Of a DNA stretch of 39,900 nt, positions 1 to 11,991 are shown piece after piece. The DNA comes from Fragilariopsis cylindrus CCMP1102 (Eukaryota; Bacillariophyta; Bacillariophyceae; Bacillariales; Bacillariaceae). The stretch covers positions 1-39,900 of the forward strand of contig FMBT01000597.1 of assembly GCA_900095095.1 (NCBI GenBank), in the 5' to 3' direction. Position numbers and translations under genes: made by a program. Each line of letters starts with the position of its first letter. The stretch's first letter is position 1. The notes beneath the pieces were generated by a model. The model did not search any database and was not told the DNA's origin. It worked only from the letters and a program-made list of their open reading frames with translations.

Positions 1-1711
1 GATATCATACCACCAATGGTGGCGATAAATGGAATGACATCTGATTTTTGAATCGCATAACAATGTTTAAATTCAGTAGGATTTAACATCCCCATTCCTG
101 TCGTATTAAGACACCCGATAAGGCTGGCATTGGTATTAAGGCAATTGTCGAGGAAAAAAAGACAACACTAGAAAAAACAAATCCAGCTTGGATTAATGCT
201 GGTAATCGTGTAGACGCATTTAATCTGGCATTTAAACTCGATCGTGCAATCACTGATGTGACTGGCATACCCATAAATAATGCTGATCCAACATTTGCTA
301 ATCCTTGTCCGATTAATTCTTGATCGGGATTATGTTTATAGGTTGTTTTTTTCATTTTTTCTAAGGCTGCACAACTTAATAAACTTTCGACACTGGTCAT
401 GGCATAGATTAAAAATGTCGATGCTGCGAGTGATGGTAACGCCTCTATTGGTGGTAATGTGGATGGTAAACCAAATTGAAAGGCATCTAATCCAGAGGGG
501 ATATTACCAATTAATGAGACATCTAATCCGAAGGTATGGGTAGCAATAGTCGCACCACCTACCGCCACTAATGCGGAGGGCATTTTCGCATGTATTTTTG
601 GTAACAGGAACATGGCAGTCGAGGTACCAATAGCTAATGCAGCCGACGATGGACTAATATGTTGACTGGCATGTTCACCAATAAAACATAAAAGTTCAAT
701 AGGATTTAATCCAGTAGGGGCTGTCATCCCTAATGCTTTTGGCAATTGATTAGTTAAGATTAATGTCCCAACCCCGGTAGTAAAACCTGCAATGACTGAG
801 ACTGGACATAATTTCGCTACGACACCTAATTTAGTAATACCCGATAACAGTTGGAGTGTACCACAACCTAATGTAATGATAGGTAAGGCTTCTAATCCAT
901 GTGCTTCTACTGCACCAATCACTAATAATGATATAGCCGCTGCGGGTCCAGTCACTGCCAAGGTCGTACCACCCATTAGTCCACCCATGACACCGGAAAC
1001 CGCTGCCGTCACTAATCCCACTTCTGCAGGAACACCAGACGATAAGGCAATAGCTAATGATAAGGGAACAGCCACACACCCTACAGTCATTCCAGCGGAG
1101 ATATCAGTAAATAATGTTTCTTTATTACTAATCATTTTTTTCCATTCGGGTATTAATGTTTGTATACCTAATAGATCAAAATTTGTTGTCGTGGGTACGA
1201 CGACGGTAGTAGTGGCTGTGGTGGTTGTTGTTGTCTTTTTGTTCTTGTTTTCGTTTGCATCATTGTCATCATCATCATCGTCATTGTCATTTTTCTTGAC
1301 GGAGGATGATGAAGTAGTAGCGGCGGCATCACTTGAGGAGGACGTCGATTTGGAATAATTTTTCTTGGAAAGGATGTCAATGGGAGGTAATGCAGAATTC
1401 TGACGAAAGATATTACTATCGCTGTTGTTGTTATTGATACTACTCTGATTAGAATCAGATACCTTCCATGATGCGAATGTACGAAGACGCAGTGGACTCA
1501 CACTACTGCTGCTGCTGTTCTCGTTGTTCTTGTTGTCAACGGAAGACGATGACGACGTGATTAACGTAGATAAAGAACGAAGCAGTGCTGGATTACCCCC
1601 ACTACTACTACCGACGACGACATGTCGTCGTCGTTGTAAGAGTAGTGTTGTTACCTTCATTGTTGCTGACGGCATGATTTTTGGAGTATTATGCAACCTT
1701 GAATTTTTCAC
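1..1711 (-). CDS. SulP-family anion transporter (sulfate/bicarbonate type), 3' end beyond window, one frame break
   Basis: A membrane transporter of the SulP/SLC26 superfamily, expected to move sulfate, bicarbonate or a related anion. About 540 residues read cleanly from the first ATG. Residues 1-185 are a Ser/Thr/Asn/Asp-rich extension with a basic start (LLLQRRRHVVV, LLRSLSTL) that could be an organelle presequence. The transporter core then runs from about residue 190, with the family-typical segments AVPLSLAIALSSGVPAE and TGPAAAISLL and many hydrophobic helices. The frame ends at a stop at 83-85, but one base before it (about 104-109) the reading shifts. In the shifted frame the family-like sequence TTGMGMLNPTEFKHCYAIQ and more continues to the window edge, so one base is probably missing. 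The C-terminal STAS domain, if present, lies outside the window. Later ATGs at 1675 or 1660 are alternative starts. The exact substrate cannot be read from sequence; family confidence is high. Confidence 0.85.
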
Positions 1712-2660
1712 ACCCGAGTAGAATCTAGTCGAGTCGAGTCTGAAGAAGGAAGCGAGTCTGAAGGAGGAAGAGTGAAAAATAGATTTATGATTCTTACAAC
1801 AACGATCGACCGTTTGATTGCTTTAATTTTTCATGATCTTCTTGTGATGTGCGTTCTTCTGTGATGTGGAAAGGTGAGAACAGAGGTGTTTCTACATTTG
1901 TTGCCGGAAAACTATTTTGTTTCTTCTCTTTAATTTTGTGAACCCTTTTTTAAACTTCGAGAATTTACTTTATTACTTTATTACCGTAATCAGTAAGGCC
2001 TTTTTAGCGTACACCTTACTTAATACACAAGCTGTTTGAAGTAGGGCCTAACACCAGCCATCACTTGTACTGTAATCGATTATTGACGCGACGAGCAATG
2101 CACGATTGGAAACCAAGCAAAATTGTAAACAAGGAATGCTACTGCTGTACTGACTGCTATTATTTGAAATCGACCTCGTCTTCAACGTTGTCGTCTTGAT
2201 GACGATTTTTTTAATGAAGTTCTTATTCCGTGATTCAGAGAGAACATCTTACTCTTCAGCATTTGTCGCGCGTTGAATTAAGATGAATCTTCTGAAAAAT
2301 ATTCTGAATTTTGGAAATTCCTTTCTGACGTTGTATTCGTGACTTAATGAACACAATGGCTGAGGGGCGCGCGTGTGGTCAGAGGACGCGTTCAAATAAA
2401 ATAATTACTACCGCCGGTAACAAACAAAATGAATTCATTGTCATTCATCACACTGCCGGAAGCTTCTTATTATCATCATGAAGAATTGAACGTGTTCGTT
2501 AGTACTACTTGTACTACAGAAGTCCTAATTGAGTAGTCCTACATCATACTAGTAGAAGAAGATGAATAGAAGTTATAAAAAATGGTCTAAATTATTACTT
2601 AGAAAATTACTACATAAACGATTCTTTCCTAATTACTAGTAGTAGACTAGTAGTTGACTA
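1712..2660. other. Intergenic: SulP upstream region and Raptor 3' flank
   Basis: No coding signal was found on either strand. The first 30 bases upstream of the SulP start hold a GAGTC pentamer tract at 1726-1740. The rest is ordinary AT-rich sequence with stop codons in all frames. Core promoter elements cannot be assigned with confidence. Confidence 0.5.
1726..1740. repeat. GAGTC pentanucleotide tract just upstream of SulP
   Basis: About three copies of the pentamer lie 15 bases upstream of the first SulP ATG. Related GAGTT/GAGTC tracts occur near other genes in the window (10004-10023, 26843-26881, 28078-28101, 30643-30662). Confidence 0.6.
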
Positions 2661-5600
2661 CTATGACCTTCGAGGTTGGTAGATGCTAACTAACGCATTT
2701 GTAGAACCCGCTGCTAGTACGAGTTTGTGTTTGTGGAATTCTAAACAGCTCACGGGACCGATGCGATGACCCGGTAGGGAATTTTCATGGAATCGTGCAA
2801 CCTGTAATGTTTCTCCCTCTAACGTTAAAATTTTGATAAACTGTGCATGCGAGCCGGTCGCAGCGATTGGAATTTTCTTGTGGACCGATAATGCCGTCAT
2901 TGGGCTTCTTTGCACCTCAATAGCACGCAGTGAGCTACGGGATGATGATCGGATATCCCAAGCACGGATATCACCAGCCACCGATCCGGATAGAATTTCA
3001 TTCTGACTTCCACCGCTACTACCAAATGATGAAAAGGAAACATCAACGATCCAACTTCCGTGTTCGTTGAAAGTCTTGTTGTTTAACATAGCTGCTGCTG
3101 GTCTTCTTGTCCTGGTTCCTCCAGTAGTAGAAGTTGTCGTGGATCTTTTTCCTCGAGTCGCTTCTGTAGTCAGTACGGCGCCGGTCTTGGGTGTTCGGAT
3201 ATCAAATAGCTTCAATGTGCCATCCGAAAGTCCAGCAACGATGATTTCTGGTCCTGTTCCACGAAAGCCGTTGCTATTATGCACTGCACTATAAGCCTCG
3301 TCTTCATCCCAAGCCGTTGTTAATGCGGTAATGCACGAATTTGTATCGATATCAATACTGGTAGAACACTTTTCTGCAGTCATATCCCAACATCGTAAAT
3401 GTCTAGAATTTCCACCTACACGTGTATCATATGGATGAAAATTATATAATACGAAGAGGAAGATAAGATAAGAAGAGGAAAAAAATAGCAAATGTTACGA
3501 TATATTCAGCACAAATAGATTAAAAGCTTACCTGATATTAGCGTTCCGGTTGTTTGTTGCCATTCGCAAATCAATCCACTACTGCTACGTTGACCGGGCT
3601 TCATATCTGGAATAGCAAAGAAGGACGATGCGAGTGTCGGAGCTTGACCTGATATCTGCCCGTTGTTTTCTACAATCCCGTTCCAAATCCGTGCAGAACC
3701 ATCGTCACAACCGACAAACAACAAACTCGTGGATGATTCGTTGATCCAGAAAGCGGTTGTCATTCGCGATCCACTTGGATTCCCATTCTTGAATGATGAT
3801 TTTCTCACGCCATTTTCGTAATCCCAAATAGAAACGAAGTCTTCGTTGTCACAAACAACTAATGCGTTTTCGTAGGAATGGAATTTCAACATCGATGTCA
3901 TCTTTACGCCTCCGGTATTTCGCAAGATCTGCTTTTCTCTCAACTTAAGTTCGCTTCTTAAAAATGCATCCTTCTCATCTTTCTCCTCATCGTCGTTGTC
4001 GTTTAGAATCATGTCGTAATCCCTCCTTTGACTCTCGCTTTGGGGTTTTAGTCCAACAAAATGGTGTGCGATGTTGAGTCCCTCTCTTCGAACAATCTTA
4101 TTTCGACGGTTCTGGTAGTTACGGGCTGCTCCTAATGGATTCAATGGATCTCTATCGTCTCTATCTTCAAGATCAACATCGTCATAGTCCGGACGAAATA
4201 TTGACTTCTTCCATTTGTAGAACTCGGACTTTGGAAGGAGATTTTCTGCCTTGACACGATCGATAAGATTCCTGTCCGGCATGGCTGGTATGTTTCTGGT
4301 CTCATCGCCAACATTTGAAGATGGGAAATTACCACCACCAGCCTCTGATGAGGAACGTCTTAATGGGTATAAGTTGGTCTTAGGTAGACGATGCGATGGA
4401 CCATCACTCCGGGGCATCGTTTTTGGCGAGAAAATATTAACATTTCTCTTAAAATCTGGTGATCCCATGGAGATATTTGAAACTGATTTGACACGATCTA
4501 TACCTTCCCCACCACCACCAACTTCTCCTTCTTCTTGAATTCCGGATAATCCATGATCAGATTTAATCATGTCTCTAATCTTCGCCTCCTTTTCCATTCT
4601 CATATCATAAAAAGTTTCGTGAACAACCCGGACAATAACATTCGCGGCTTCTGACACATTCGGATGAGGATCGTCATGTTGTATCACACGAAGTGCCTTC
4701 CAGCATTTTTCAAACCGTTCCATATTCATTTGATTAACTCCTCGTGGTAAAGATACGACTCGTTTACGACTTTCTATTGAATGCGCCGTATTACTCTCAT
4801 TGTTGTAATTATCATCTCCGTGTTGCTCTTCTTGAATATTCCCAAGCCGTTCGATCACATCGACGACCCGGGTTGCATCCTCAGCTACAACTAAAATCGC
4901 TTGAAGATATTTTTCGACGAAATTACTAAGTCCCATAATTACTTCGTACCGTACCATCGGACTACCATCCGCTAGTACTTTTATCATCGATTCGATAACC
5001 TTCAAATCAAATTCGATCCGTCTTCGATCCTCGTAGACGGTCGGACGACGACGAGGTTGTTGCTGGGGCTGTTGTCCCGAGAACGATGGTGAAAATCCTC
5101 TCCCTAAAGGTGATCCAATTGGTGGCATTTCAATGGGCGCACCTGTCATAGGTGTTCTTTGAGGATGAAATAACGTTCCTTGTGGATTCATTGCCGTATT
5201 TCCTGCTACCGTTGCTCCTATTTGAGGTCCAGATGTTGCTCTTGTCAGTGAAGTTTGTTGCGGTATAGGACCAAAATTTTGACCACCAATTCCTGCAATC
5301 AGAGCACCTGTGCTACCACCGCCTGCTACTGGATGTTGTGGGGTTATCGCTGGTACTTGATGAGACTGCTGCTGGTGTAGTAACCCTCCTTGAGATAAAA
5401 ATGCATGAGAAGAAAGCATTGGAGCACCACGAGTTACTTGCTGATGCTGCTGTTGCTGTTGATGGTGTTCTTTTCCTTGAGGATTGATTGTTGCAATAGC
5501 TGTAATTCCTGTTGCGTGGGAGCAGGTCCTCCCTGTGCCATTACCGATGCAAGAGCAGCGGTTGCTGGTCCTCCTGGGTTGTTATTCGGAATGCTATTAG

Positions 5601-8600
5601 TAGGTCCTCCTCGTGACATTGCCGCTGCAAGAGCAGCGGTTGCTGGTCCTCCTGGGTTGGTATTAGAAATGTTATTAGAAGGTTGAAGCTGATGTCCCGA
5701 TGACAAACCATTTGCTGTCGTTGGTAGAACTGTTTGTACCGGGACGATCGGAGTAGGCATACCGGTATGATTCGGTAGAAACATCTGCTGATGCTGTTGT
5801 CCTGGAAGTACTCCTCCTAAACCAGGTTGAAATGGCGGAGCAGCCGCCGAGGGAGGAGGACCACCTATCCCACGTATTCCTCTTGTATTAGCAAATGCTT
5901 GTGGTCCTAAACTTATTGGCGTAGGCGATCTTATACTAGGCGTCGAAGATGAGGGATGCATCATCTGTGCCCTTCGCGAGGATGATGATGACGATGAGGA
6001 AGTAGGTCCTAATGATGATGGTATTGATGATGTCGGCGGTGGTGGAATATGACTCAAAAGATTTGATAATGCATATGTTGCAGCAGCACGAACATTTGCA
6101 TTGTCGTCATCTTGTTGAAGCGCAATGAGGCATAGATGTACATTCGTATTATATGCTTGAGTTTGTCCGAGATGGAATGAACGGACTAAATTTCCAATAC
6201 ACATACATATCCATTCACGTGCAATTGGAGATAGCAATTGAAATCGTGATGCATCGTTCGATGCTCTACGATTGTGAGAATGCTTGTGCTCTTCTTCTTG
6301 TTCCTGACGACGTTGTTGTTGATGTAATTTGATTTCTGCTGTTAACAATTCAGCACAACTACCGTGCAAATTTTGGCGTAAACATTCTGATTGCGCGTTC
6401 GGATATTTATTACATGTAGCAGCTAAACAAAATGCTATTAAAGTCCGTTGTTTCGCGGCCTCCACTATATTAGTATTATTACTAATACCACCCCCACCAC
6501 CACTTTGTTTTGCCCATTGTGTTAATGGTTGGATGAAGTGAACGAGTGATTTGTCTTTAACTAAGTCAACTTGACAGGATGGATCAAATTTAAGTATCGA
6601 GGACCAAATATTAACTAATACAGTTTTATATTCCGCACTTTGTAATAACTTTATTACGTATGGAAAAATGCCTAAGCTTAATGCTAAATTAACTGCCCAC
6701 GGACCTAATTCTAAAATCGTTTCAATAGTTCTAATGCACGTACACGATGCACCTGAGACAATAAAACTTGTAATACGACCGGTAATTGTTCTGGTGGTTG
6801 TAAATGATTAGCATTACCTTTATGTATAGCGGCATATTCTAACCATACCTCGAATGCTGTTAATTGTTCTGAAAAAAATGGTGAAGAAACTGATGATGCA
6901 AGATGATAAGAATGAGTACTATGAGTATAATGACCACTACTTGTATTATCAACTACTTGCCCTTGTCCTTGATGTTGCTGTTGTTGCCTATGATGATGAT
7001 GATGATGGGCGTGCTGCTGCTGATGTTGTTCCGGCTGTTGTTGTTGCCCCGGTAGTGGTTGACGCTGATGCTGCCCTCTAGAATTTTTACTACTAATATT
7101 CAGTCCCGATGAAGTATTAGGGGCAGTACCAGCAGTACCGGTCGTATCACTATTAATATTAGTATTATTGTTGTTATTACCGTCCTTATTATTACCTAAT
7201 ATCCCATCTTGGATTAGATTAAATAAACATGTTTCACATGCTAAATCCCATGCTAACCATAATGGATGATCAGCAACACCCTCGGGGAGTGGTGGATACG
7301 ATTGTGGTGTACAATTCAAACTTCTTAGGATACGATCTGCTAGTAGAAAATTACGAAACATACTTGCAACCAATAAATCTTGACGAAATAATCGTTGAAA
7401 TAATGGTTTTGGTAAAACTTTATGTAAAAATATTAACAACAACAAAGGAGAAAAATAAAAATAGAGATAGAAGGTTGACACAATTGAGTGAGTGAGTGAG
7501 TGAGTGAGTAGGTGAATAGGGTAAAAAGATACTTTAATGCAAATTTATCTTGTTACGTACCATTCCATGCAATAGAATCAGTAACAGATGTGAATATCCA
7601 ATTCAATTCACCCAATGGTGTCTTCCGATCATTTGGTTGTCCTGGTATAGAATCAACATTAAAATCAGGATCAATTTGTAAATTACTCATACTAATTGAA
7701 TTTTGTCTTATAAACCATCGTAATGCTATAGGGATTGGTGTTGTAGAACATGATGTAAATATATCAGCTGGATATTCTGGATTCATTGGTAACCATTCCC
7801 CTTCACTTGTTGGACATAATACTATAGTATCCTTTACCCAATAACTAGCAGCTGTATCCATATTTGTTATAATTGGATCATCGTCGTCTAATGTATTATG
7901 AGAAGTATTAAAATTAGGTTGTTGTTGTTGTGCTTGTCGTTCTGCTTGTGCTGTATGTGCTGCTTGTTGCATTAGTTTTAATTGATCTGCACCACTACTG
8001 ATACGGATACCACTTTTACCACCCCCACCACCATTAGGTGACGACATTACATTACCAAGATTAGAAAGATTACCACCAACAGAACCACTCCCGCGCAAAA
8101 AAGTAGAAGTAGCAGCACTGCTATAATTCATAGTATTATTTCCATTACTTGTTGTATTATTGTAACTATTTGTATTACTATTCATACTAGTCATAATAGG
8201 TGAATGAGCTGGTGTTTCTGTTTGTGGCGCAGTTAAGAATGGTATTAATATACCAGCAGAGGAACAATCTAATATAACAATTGTTGGTTTACCAACCCAT
8301 TGACGTAAGTCTGATACACTTAATGGTATATATTCGGTATGATTTTTATCAAATACCCATATTTCACCATTTGGTGTTGGTCTAGGTACACCATGTCCAT
8401 TATAATGCAACAATATACGTTCAGTTCTGGCCTGTTTCCTTAACCATAAACATAATCCACGTACATCTTCAACTGTTGGATCTAATGCTTTTCTATATTT
8501 AAATGGATTTTTATTACTTTGACTTGAACTTTGACTTTGTTGTTGTTGTGTAGATGAATTACTTGTATTATTACTTGTATTATTATTACTTGTACTACTA

Positions 8601-9631
8601 CTACCACCACGTTGACTTTGTTGTAAAAATTTCGAATATTGTTTTTCTAATCGATCACCAATTTTTTCTTTTGCTTTGGCACGTGATACAGATAATGGAT
8701 CCATCCAACATTGGAGTTTGGCACAGGGGTATGGTTTAATTATATCCGGTGGATCGGTACCAACATTTAATGCCATAATTAAACCAATACCAGCTGTTTT
8801 CATCCGGTCACGTAATCTCCAGGATGGTATGACTGGTATAGAATTGGGTAAATTTATTCCATATTTATTGCCAATTGATCGTTCTGGATTCATTATTGAA
8901 TGCTGATGACGATGACAATAGTTTCGATGATTTCGATTCAGTATTGCCATACTTATATCGATTCCATCACCGTAACCACCAGTGGTAGTAGTAATAGCAG
9001 TAGAACTATCCATACCTCCTCCACCCTGATGTGAATGCTGACATGTATTATTGTGAGCATTATTGGCATTGACATTGACATTGGCATTGACATTGACATT
9101 GGCATTGGCGGTATTGGAATTGGAATTTGTTGTCTGATCTCCACCACCTCCAATTGATAATGACAATGACAGTGATGAAGAGACACGTTGTAATAAACCA
9201 GCTGCCCCTGTCGGTGTCATCGGTGTCATCGGTGTCGTTGTATTTGTAACTCCCGCAGCTGAATCTGCTTCTTCTCCATTTCCATTTCGATTTTTATTAG
9301 GCGTACTAGGAGTAGCAGTGGCAGTGGCAGCAGTAGCAGCCCCGCTACTGCTGCCATTATTATTATGAGTGCTGTCTTCGCTTTCATCTAAAGAATTCCT
9401 GTTGTAATGATTCAATATTGGTGTAACAGCAACTTTTAAATATGGTGCAGAAGCAGAAGCAGTAGCTGATAATTCTTTCGAGTTTGTATCAAGATATATT
9501 ACTTCATCCATTGGATGAGTTGATATGTATATAATATTATCACCATAGTTGGCGTCGTCAGTAGTAGTAGTATCGATAGTATCTTCACTAATTTGATTAG
9601 AATAACGTCGTCGAGGTTTGAATAATGACAT
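2661..9631 (-). CDS. RPTOR: Raptor, regulatory-associated protein of TOR (TORC1 subunit), three exons, two frame breaks
   Basis: Scaffold of TOR complex 1, which recruits TORC1 substrates in the cytosol and on endolysosomal membranes. Exon 1 is 9631-7561, exon 2 is 7417-3532 and exon 3 is 3415-2661. Introns of 143 bp (donor GTACGT) and 116 bp (donor GTAAGC) obey GT-AG and keep the phase. The N-terminal caspase-like RNC domain shows DRMKTAGIGLIMALNVGTDP, LLHYNGHGVPRP and the pseudo-catalytic DCSSAG. The HEAT region follows (LPKPLFQRLFRQDLLVA, LGPWAVNLAL, LADGSPMVRYEV). C-terminal WD40 repeats end in RIGPVSCLEFH and VSIYQPRRS, as in other Raptors. Two single-base deletions break exon 2, in the A run at 6713-6716 and the T run at 5471-5474. 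Adding two bases makes the CDS divisible by three, giving about 2237 residues. That is much longer than animal Raptor because of Ser/Asn/Gln-rich inserts. The start at 9631 is the first in-frame ATG. Confidence 0.95.
3416..3531 (-). other. Raptor intron 2
   Basis: On the minus strand the donor is TCAG|GTAAGC and the acceptor CGTGTAG|GTGG. Joining them gives a continuous WD40 stretch (TGTLISG-GNSRHLRCWDM) with phase preserved. Confidence 0.9.
7418..7560 (-). other. Raptor intron 1
   Basis: On the minus strand the donor is AATG|GTACGT and the acceptor ATAAAG|TTTTACC. Joining them restores the conserved Raptor sequence AWN-VLPKPLFQRLFRQDL. A GTGAGTGA-type tetranucleotide run (plus strand, near 7487-7508) lies inside the intron. 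Confidence 0.9.
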
Positions 9632-10444
9632 TATTTATTAGTTCGACAGTGTGTCTACTATATTCCTCTTCTTTCTCTTCTTTCTCTTACTATCTGTAAA
9701 TATGTACGAGGCGAGTCAAGATGATACAGTCCAGAATCCATTATAAACAAACAAAACAAGAAATTCAAATGCTAGTTAGTTAGTTATTTAGTTAGTTTTG
9801 ACCGTGTGCAAAGAATTTAAAAAATGTAACGTAACGTGTTTACGTATCTGTTGTATCAACTTACAGTGTACTGAAGCGAAGGGAGGTTGACGTCTCTCTC
9901 GCACTCTCTCTCTCTCTCTCTAACTCTCTACGGCCTATGCTCGACCCACCTCAACTCACCTCTTCTGTTCTCTCCTTTAAATACGGTACAGTATATATTG
10001 ATCGAGTTGAGTTGAGTTGAGTTAGAAATTTCTTTGATGGGAGAAGCGTTACTGTATGTTCACATAATTATTACGATGCGGCGCGTTGGCTGTAAAAAAC
10101 AAAGCAACCACCACAAAAGATATTGCAAAGAACAACTCGACTCACTCGACTAACGTGACAGTACTGAGTTTTGCGAGAAAAGAAGTAATTGATTAAATTT
10201 TTTGCTCATGACTCACTCAATAGACGAGTGAGTCCTATGAATATCAGAGGAACTAGCAGCGCACTGAACAACCCAATGGTAATAATTTTAAATAGTATTG
10301 CTATATTATAATATGGAGGCGCACGACACTTATGTTGAAGCGCGAGCTGCTGCTTGACATCATTAACGTATTGGCATATTACAACTAGGTCCTACAACTA
10401 AACAGCTATTAATAGTATTAATCCAATTAAATTTTAATGCGTAG
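9632..10444. other. Intergenic upstream of Raptor with CT and GAGTT microsatellites
   Basis: No coding signal. The stretch holds a CT-rich tract at about 9893-9930, a GAGTT pentamer tract at 10004-10023 about 370 bases upstream of the Raptor ATG, and GTTA-type tetranucleotide repeats near 9775-9797. It is the likely Raptor promoter region and 5' leader, but no specific element can be named. Confidence 0.5.
10004..10023. repeat. GAGTT pentanucleotide tract upstream of Raptor
   Basis: Four consecutive GAGTT units. They belong to the same pentamer family seen near the SulP, APC11 and interrupted-gene starts. Confidence 0.65.
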
Positions 10445-11438
10445 CTAATGACTAGATCTAATCTTTGTATTAGGAAGGTTCTTTTTTGCGCCTTCATGGT
10501 CAGGGTCAAGGTCAAGGTCAAGGTCAAGGTCAGGGTCAAGGTCAAGGTCAAGATCAACGTCATCGATTTGATAGTCACATTCACCACTATCATTACTATC
10601 AGTATCCAATTCCCTCAAAATCATCGTCATCATCATTGTCATTATTATTGTCGTCTTTACTACAATCTGTTTTCGGCAACAGTTTGATCGATCCTCGTCG
10701 TCACCAGTAGTAATAATAGATCTAGTAGATGGTTGAACTAGCTCTGATGGTGCTGGTGGTGGTTGTGGTTTTTCCTTTGTTTTGAATGTACAAAATAAAC
10801 ATATTCCTAGCAAAGGGAATTGAAAATAAAGCAAGACGTTGCCATAATAATAAAATAATTATATTAGTACTGATATTCACATTGCCATTGTCATAATCGT
10901 AAGCATCGTCTTCGTCGTTGTCGTCGTCGTTACCGTAGTTAAAATCTTCATCAGCCTCCAGGATACAACTTAGAGAACATCCACTTAACCAAATCGGTGA
11001 TGTTTTGAGGACTAATCTCGTTTTTGTAAAATGACGCATTTGAAGACATCATCTCGGCTTTTCCCTTGCAAGCAGGACAGCGAGTCGTGATAGGGCAGAT
11101 AGAGCGGTATCAATATCAACACACGATTATCCTTTCCATTATGGGGACAATATATGGCTTATATATTTACTATATTATATTATATATTATCTCTTCTTCT
11201 TTTTATGGTCGCAATGTTGTTGTATCTGTATCTGTATCTGTATCTGTATCTGATGATGAGGGTGGTTGTGATGTGTTTTTTTTGTCATTACTGTTGTTAT
11301 TATTATAGATGTCTAATGCATCATGATAATCAGAATGATCCCGGTTTTCAATAGATGCAGCAACAAATTTACCTAGTATATGATATTCTTGACTACTACG
11401 TGCAAGTCCAATTGATTTTTTACAACTTATTCCACCCT
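10445..11438 (-). CDS. Unrecognised protein, 3' block (probably downstream exons of the 11992-13712 gene), several frame breaks
   Basis: Coding-like minus-strand sequence I cannot assign to a family. It opens with GGISCKKSIGLARSSQEYHI and KFVAASIENRDHSDYHDALD, followed by Asn/Ser and Asp-Thr repeats. After more breaks come VLILIPLYLPYHDSLSCLQG, DDVFKCVILQK, LVLKTSPIWLSGCSLSCILE, an acidic stretch, a hydrophobic helix (IIILLLWQRLALFSIP) and an acidic LDLDLDPD tail that ends at 10445. Frame changes lie near 11021-11025 (T run on plus) and near 10815, and another probably near 11200. A donor at 11991 and an acceptor at 11439 join in phase with the upstream block. It could instead be a separate gene starting at the ATG at 11445, because an in-frame stop sits just upstream. 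Function unknown. Confidence 0.45.
10500..10556. repeat. GGTCAA/GGTCAG hexanucleotide minisatellite (codes for Asp-Leu repeats on the minus strand)
   Basis: About nine tandem hexamers, mainly GGTCAA with some GGTCAG. On the minus strand they translate as alternating Leu-Asp in the acidic tail of the unrecognised protein. Confidence 0.85.
11221..11252. repeat. TGTATC hexanucleotide microsatellite
   Basis: Five TGTATC units in a row, read on the minus strand as Asp-Thr repeats within the same coding-like block. Confidence 0.85.
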
Positions 11439-11991
11439 CTTGCATATTTATATCATATTAATATCATTATTATTATTGTATTTATAGTACCGTATAATAA
11501 TAGAAATGAAGTGAATGAGCAAGTGAGTGAGTGAATGAGCGAGTGAGTAAGATGAATGATATATTGTAAAGTCAATCGGAGTTAAGTGAAGTGAAGTGAA
11601 GTGAATCTTTACCAGGGTGAGGATGAGAAAGAGAGAGAAAAAGAGAAGGAATTGGGCTCGACTGAGCTGAAGTGTTTACTGCAATGCAATGCTATACAAT
11701 GCAATGCCTTACGATCCAGATGAACACCTTACGTTTATCTTTGTTTTTACTTTGATTCTTTCGGTCGTCATCATACATTCCCCTTTGCAGGATGAAAAAT
11801 ATGTTAAAGCTGCAGCGGAAAACATAGACAGGCAAACAAACAGCGGGGACGGACGGACGAACGGACTATTTTGAAGCATGCATAAATGATTTGAAGATTC
11901 GATTATGCTGCTGCTGCTGCTGTATTTTACAAAATAGGACTATACTTTATACTTTGTACATATAAATATTATCATCATTAAACATTCTTAC
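11439..11991 (-). other. Probable 553-bp intron of the unrecognised gene
   Basis: On the minus strand the donor is TCAAAAG|GTAAGA, a strong consensus, and the acceptor is ATGCAAG|AGGG. The join is in phase and gives LVGLSKE-GGISCKKS. The stretch has no coding signal and holds GAGT, GAAGT, CAATG and CTG repeats. If the two flanking blocks are separate genes, this is an intergenic spacer. Confidence 0.45.

Noticed and set aside
792..1358. 188-codon open frame on the plus strand opposite SulP
   Set aside because: It mirrors the transporter codons and has repeat-derived Val/Ser runs; the minus-strand reading is a clear SulP protein.
5434..5480. An intron between the two large Raptor exon-2 frames at about 5.45 kb
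   Set aside because: No GT-AG pair is needed; adding one base to the T run at 5471-5474 makes the Gln-rich frame continuous.
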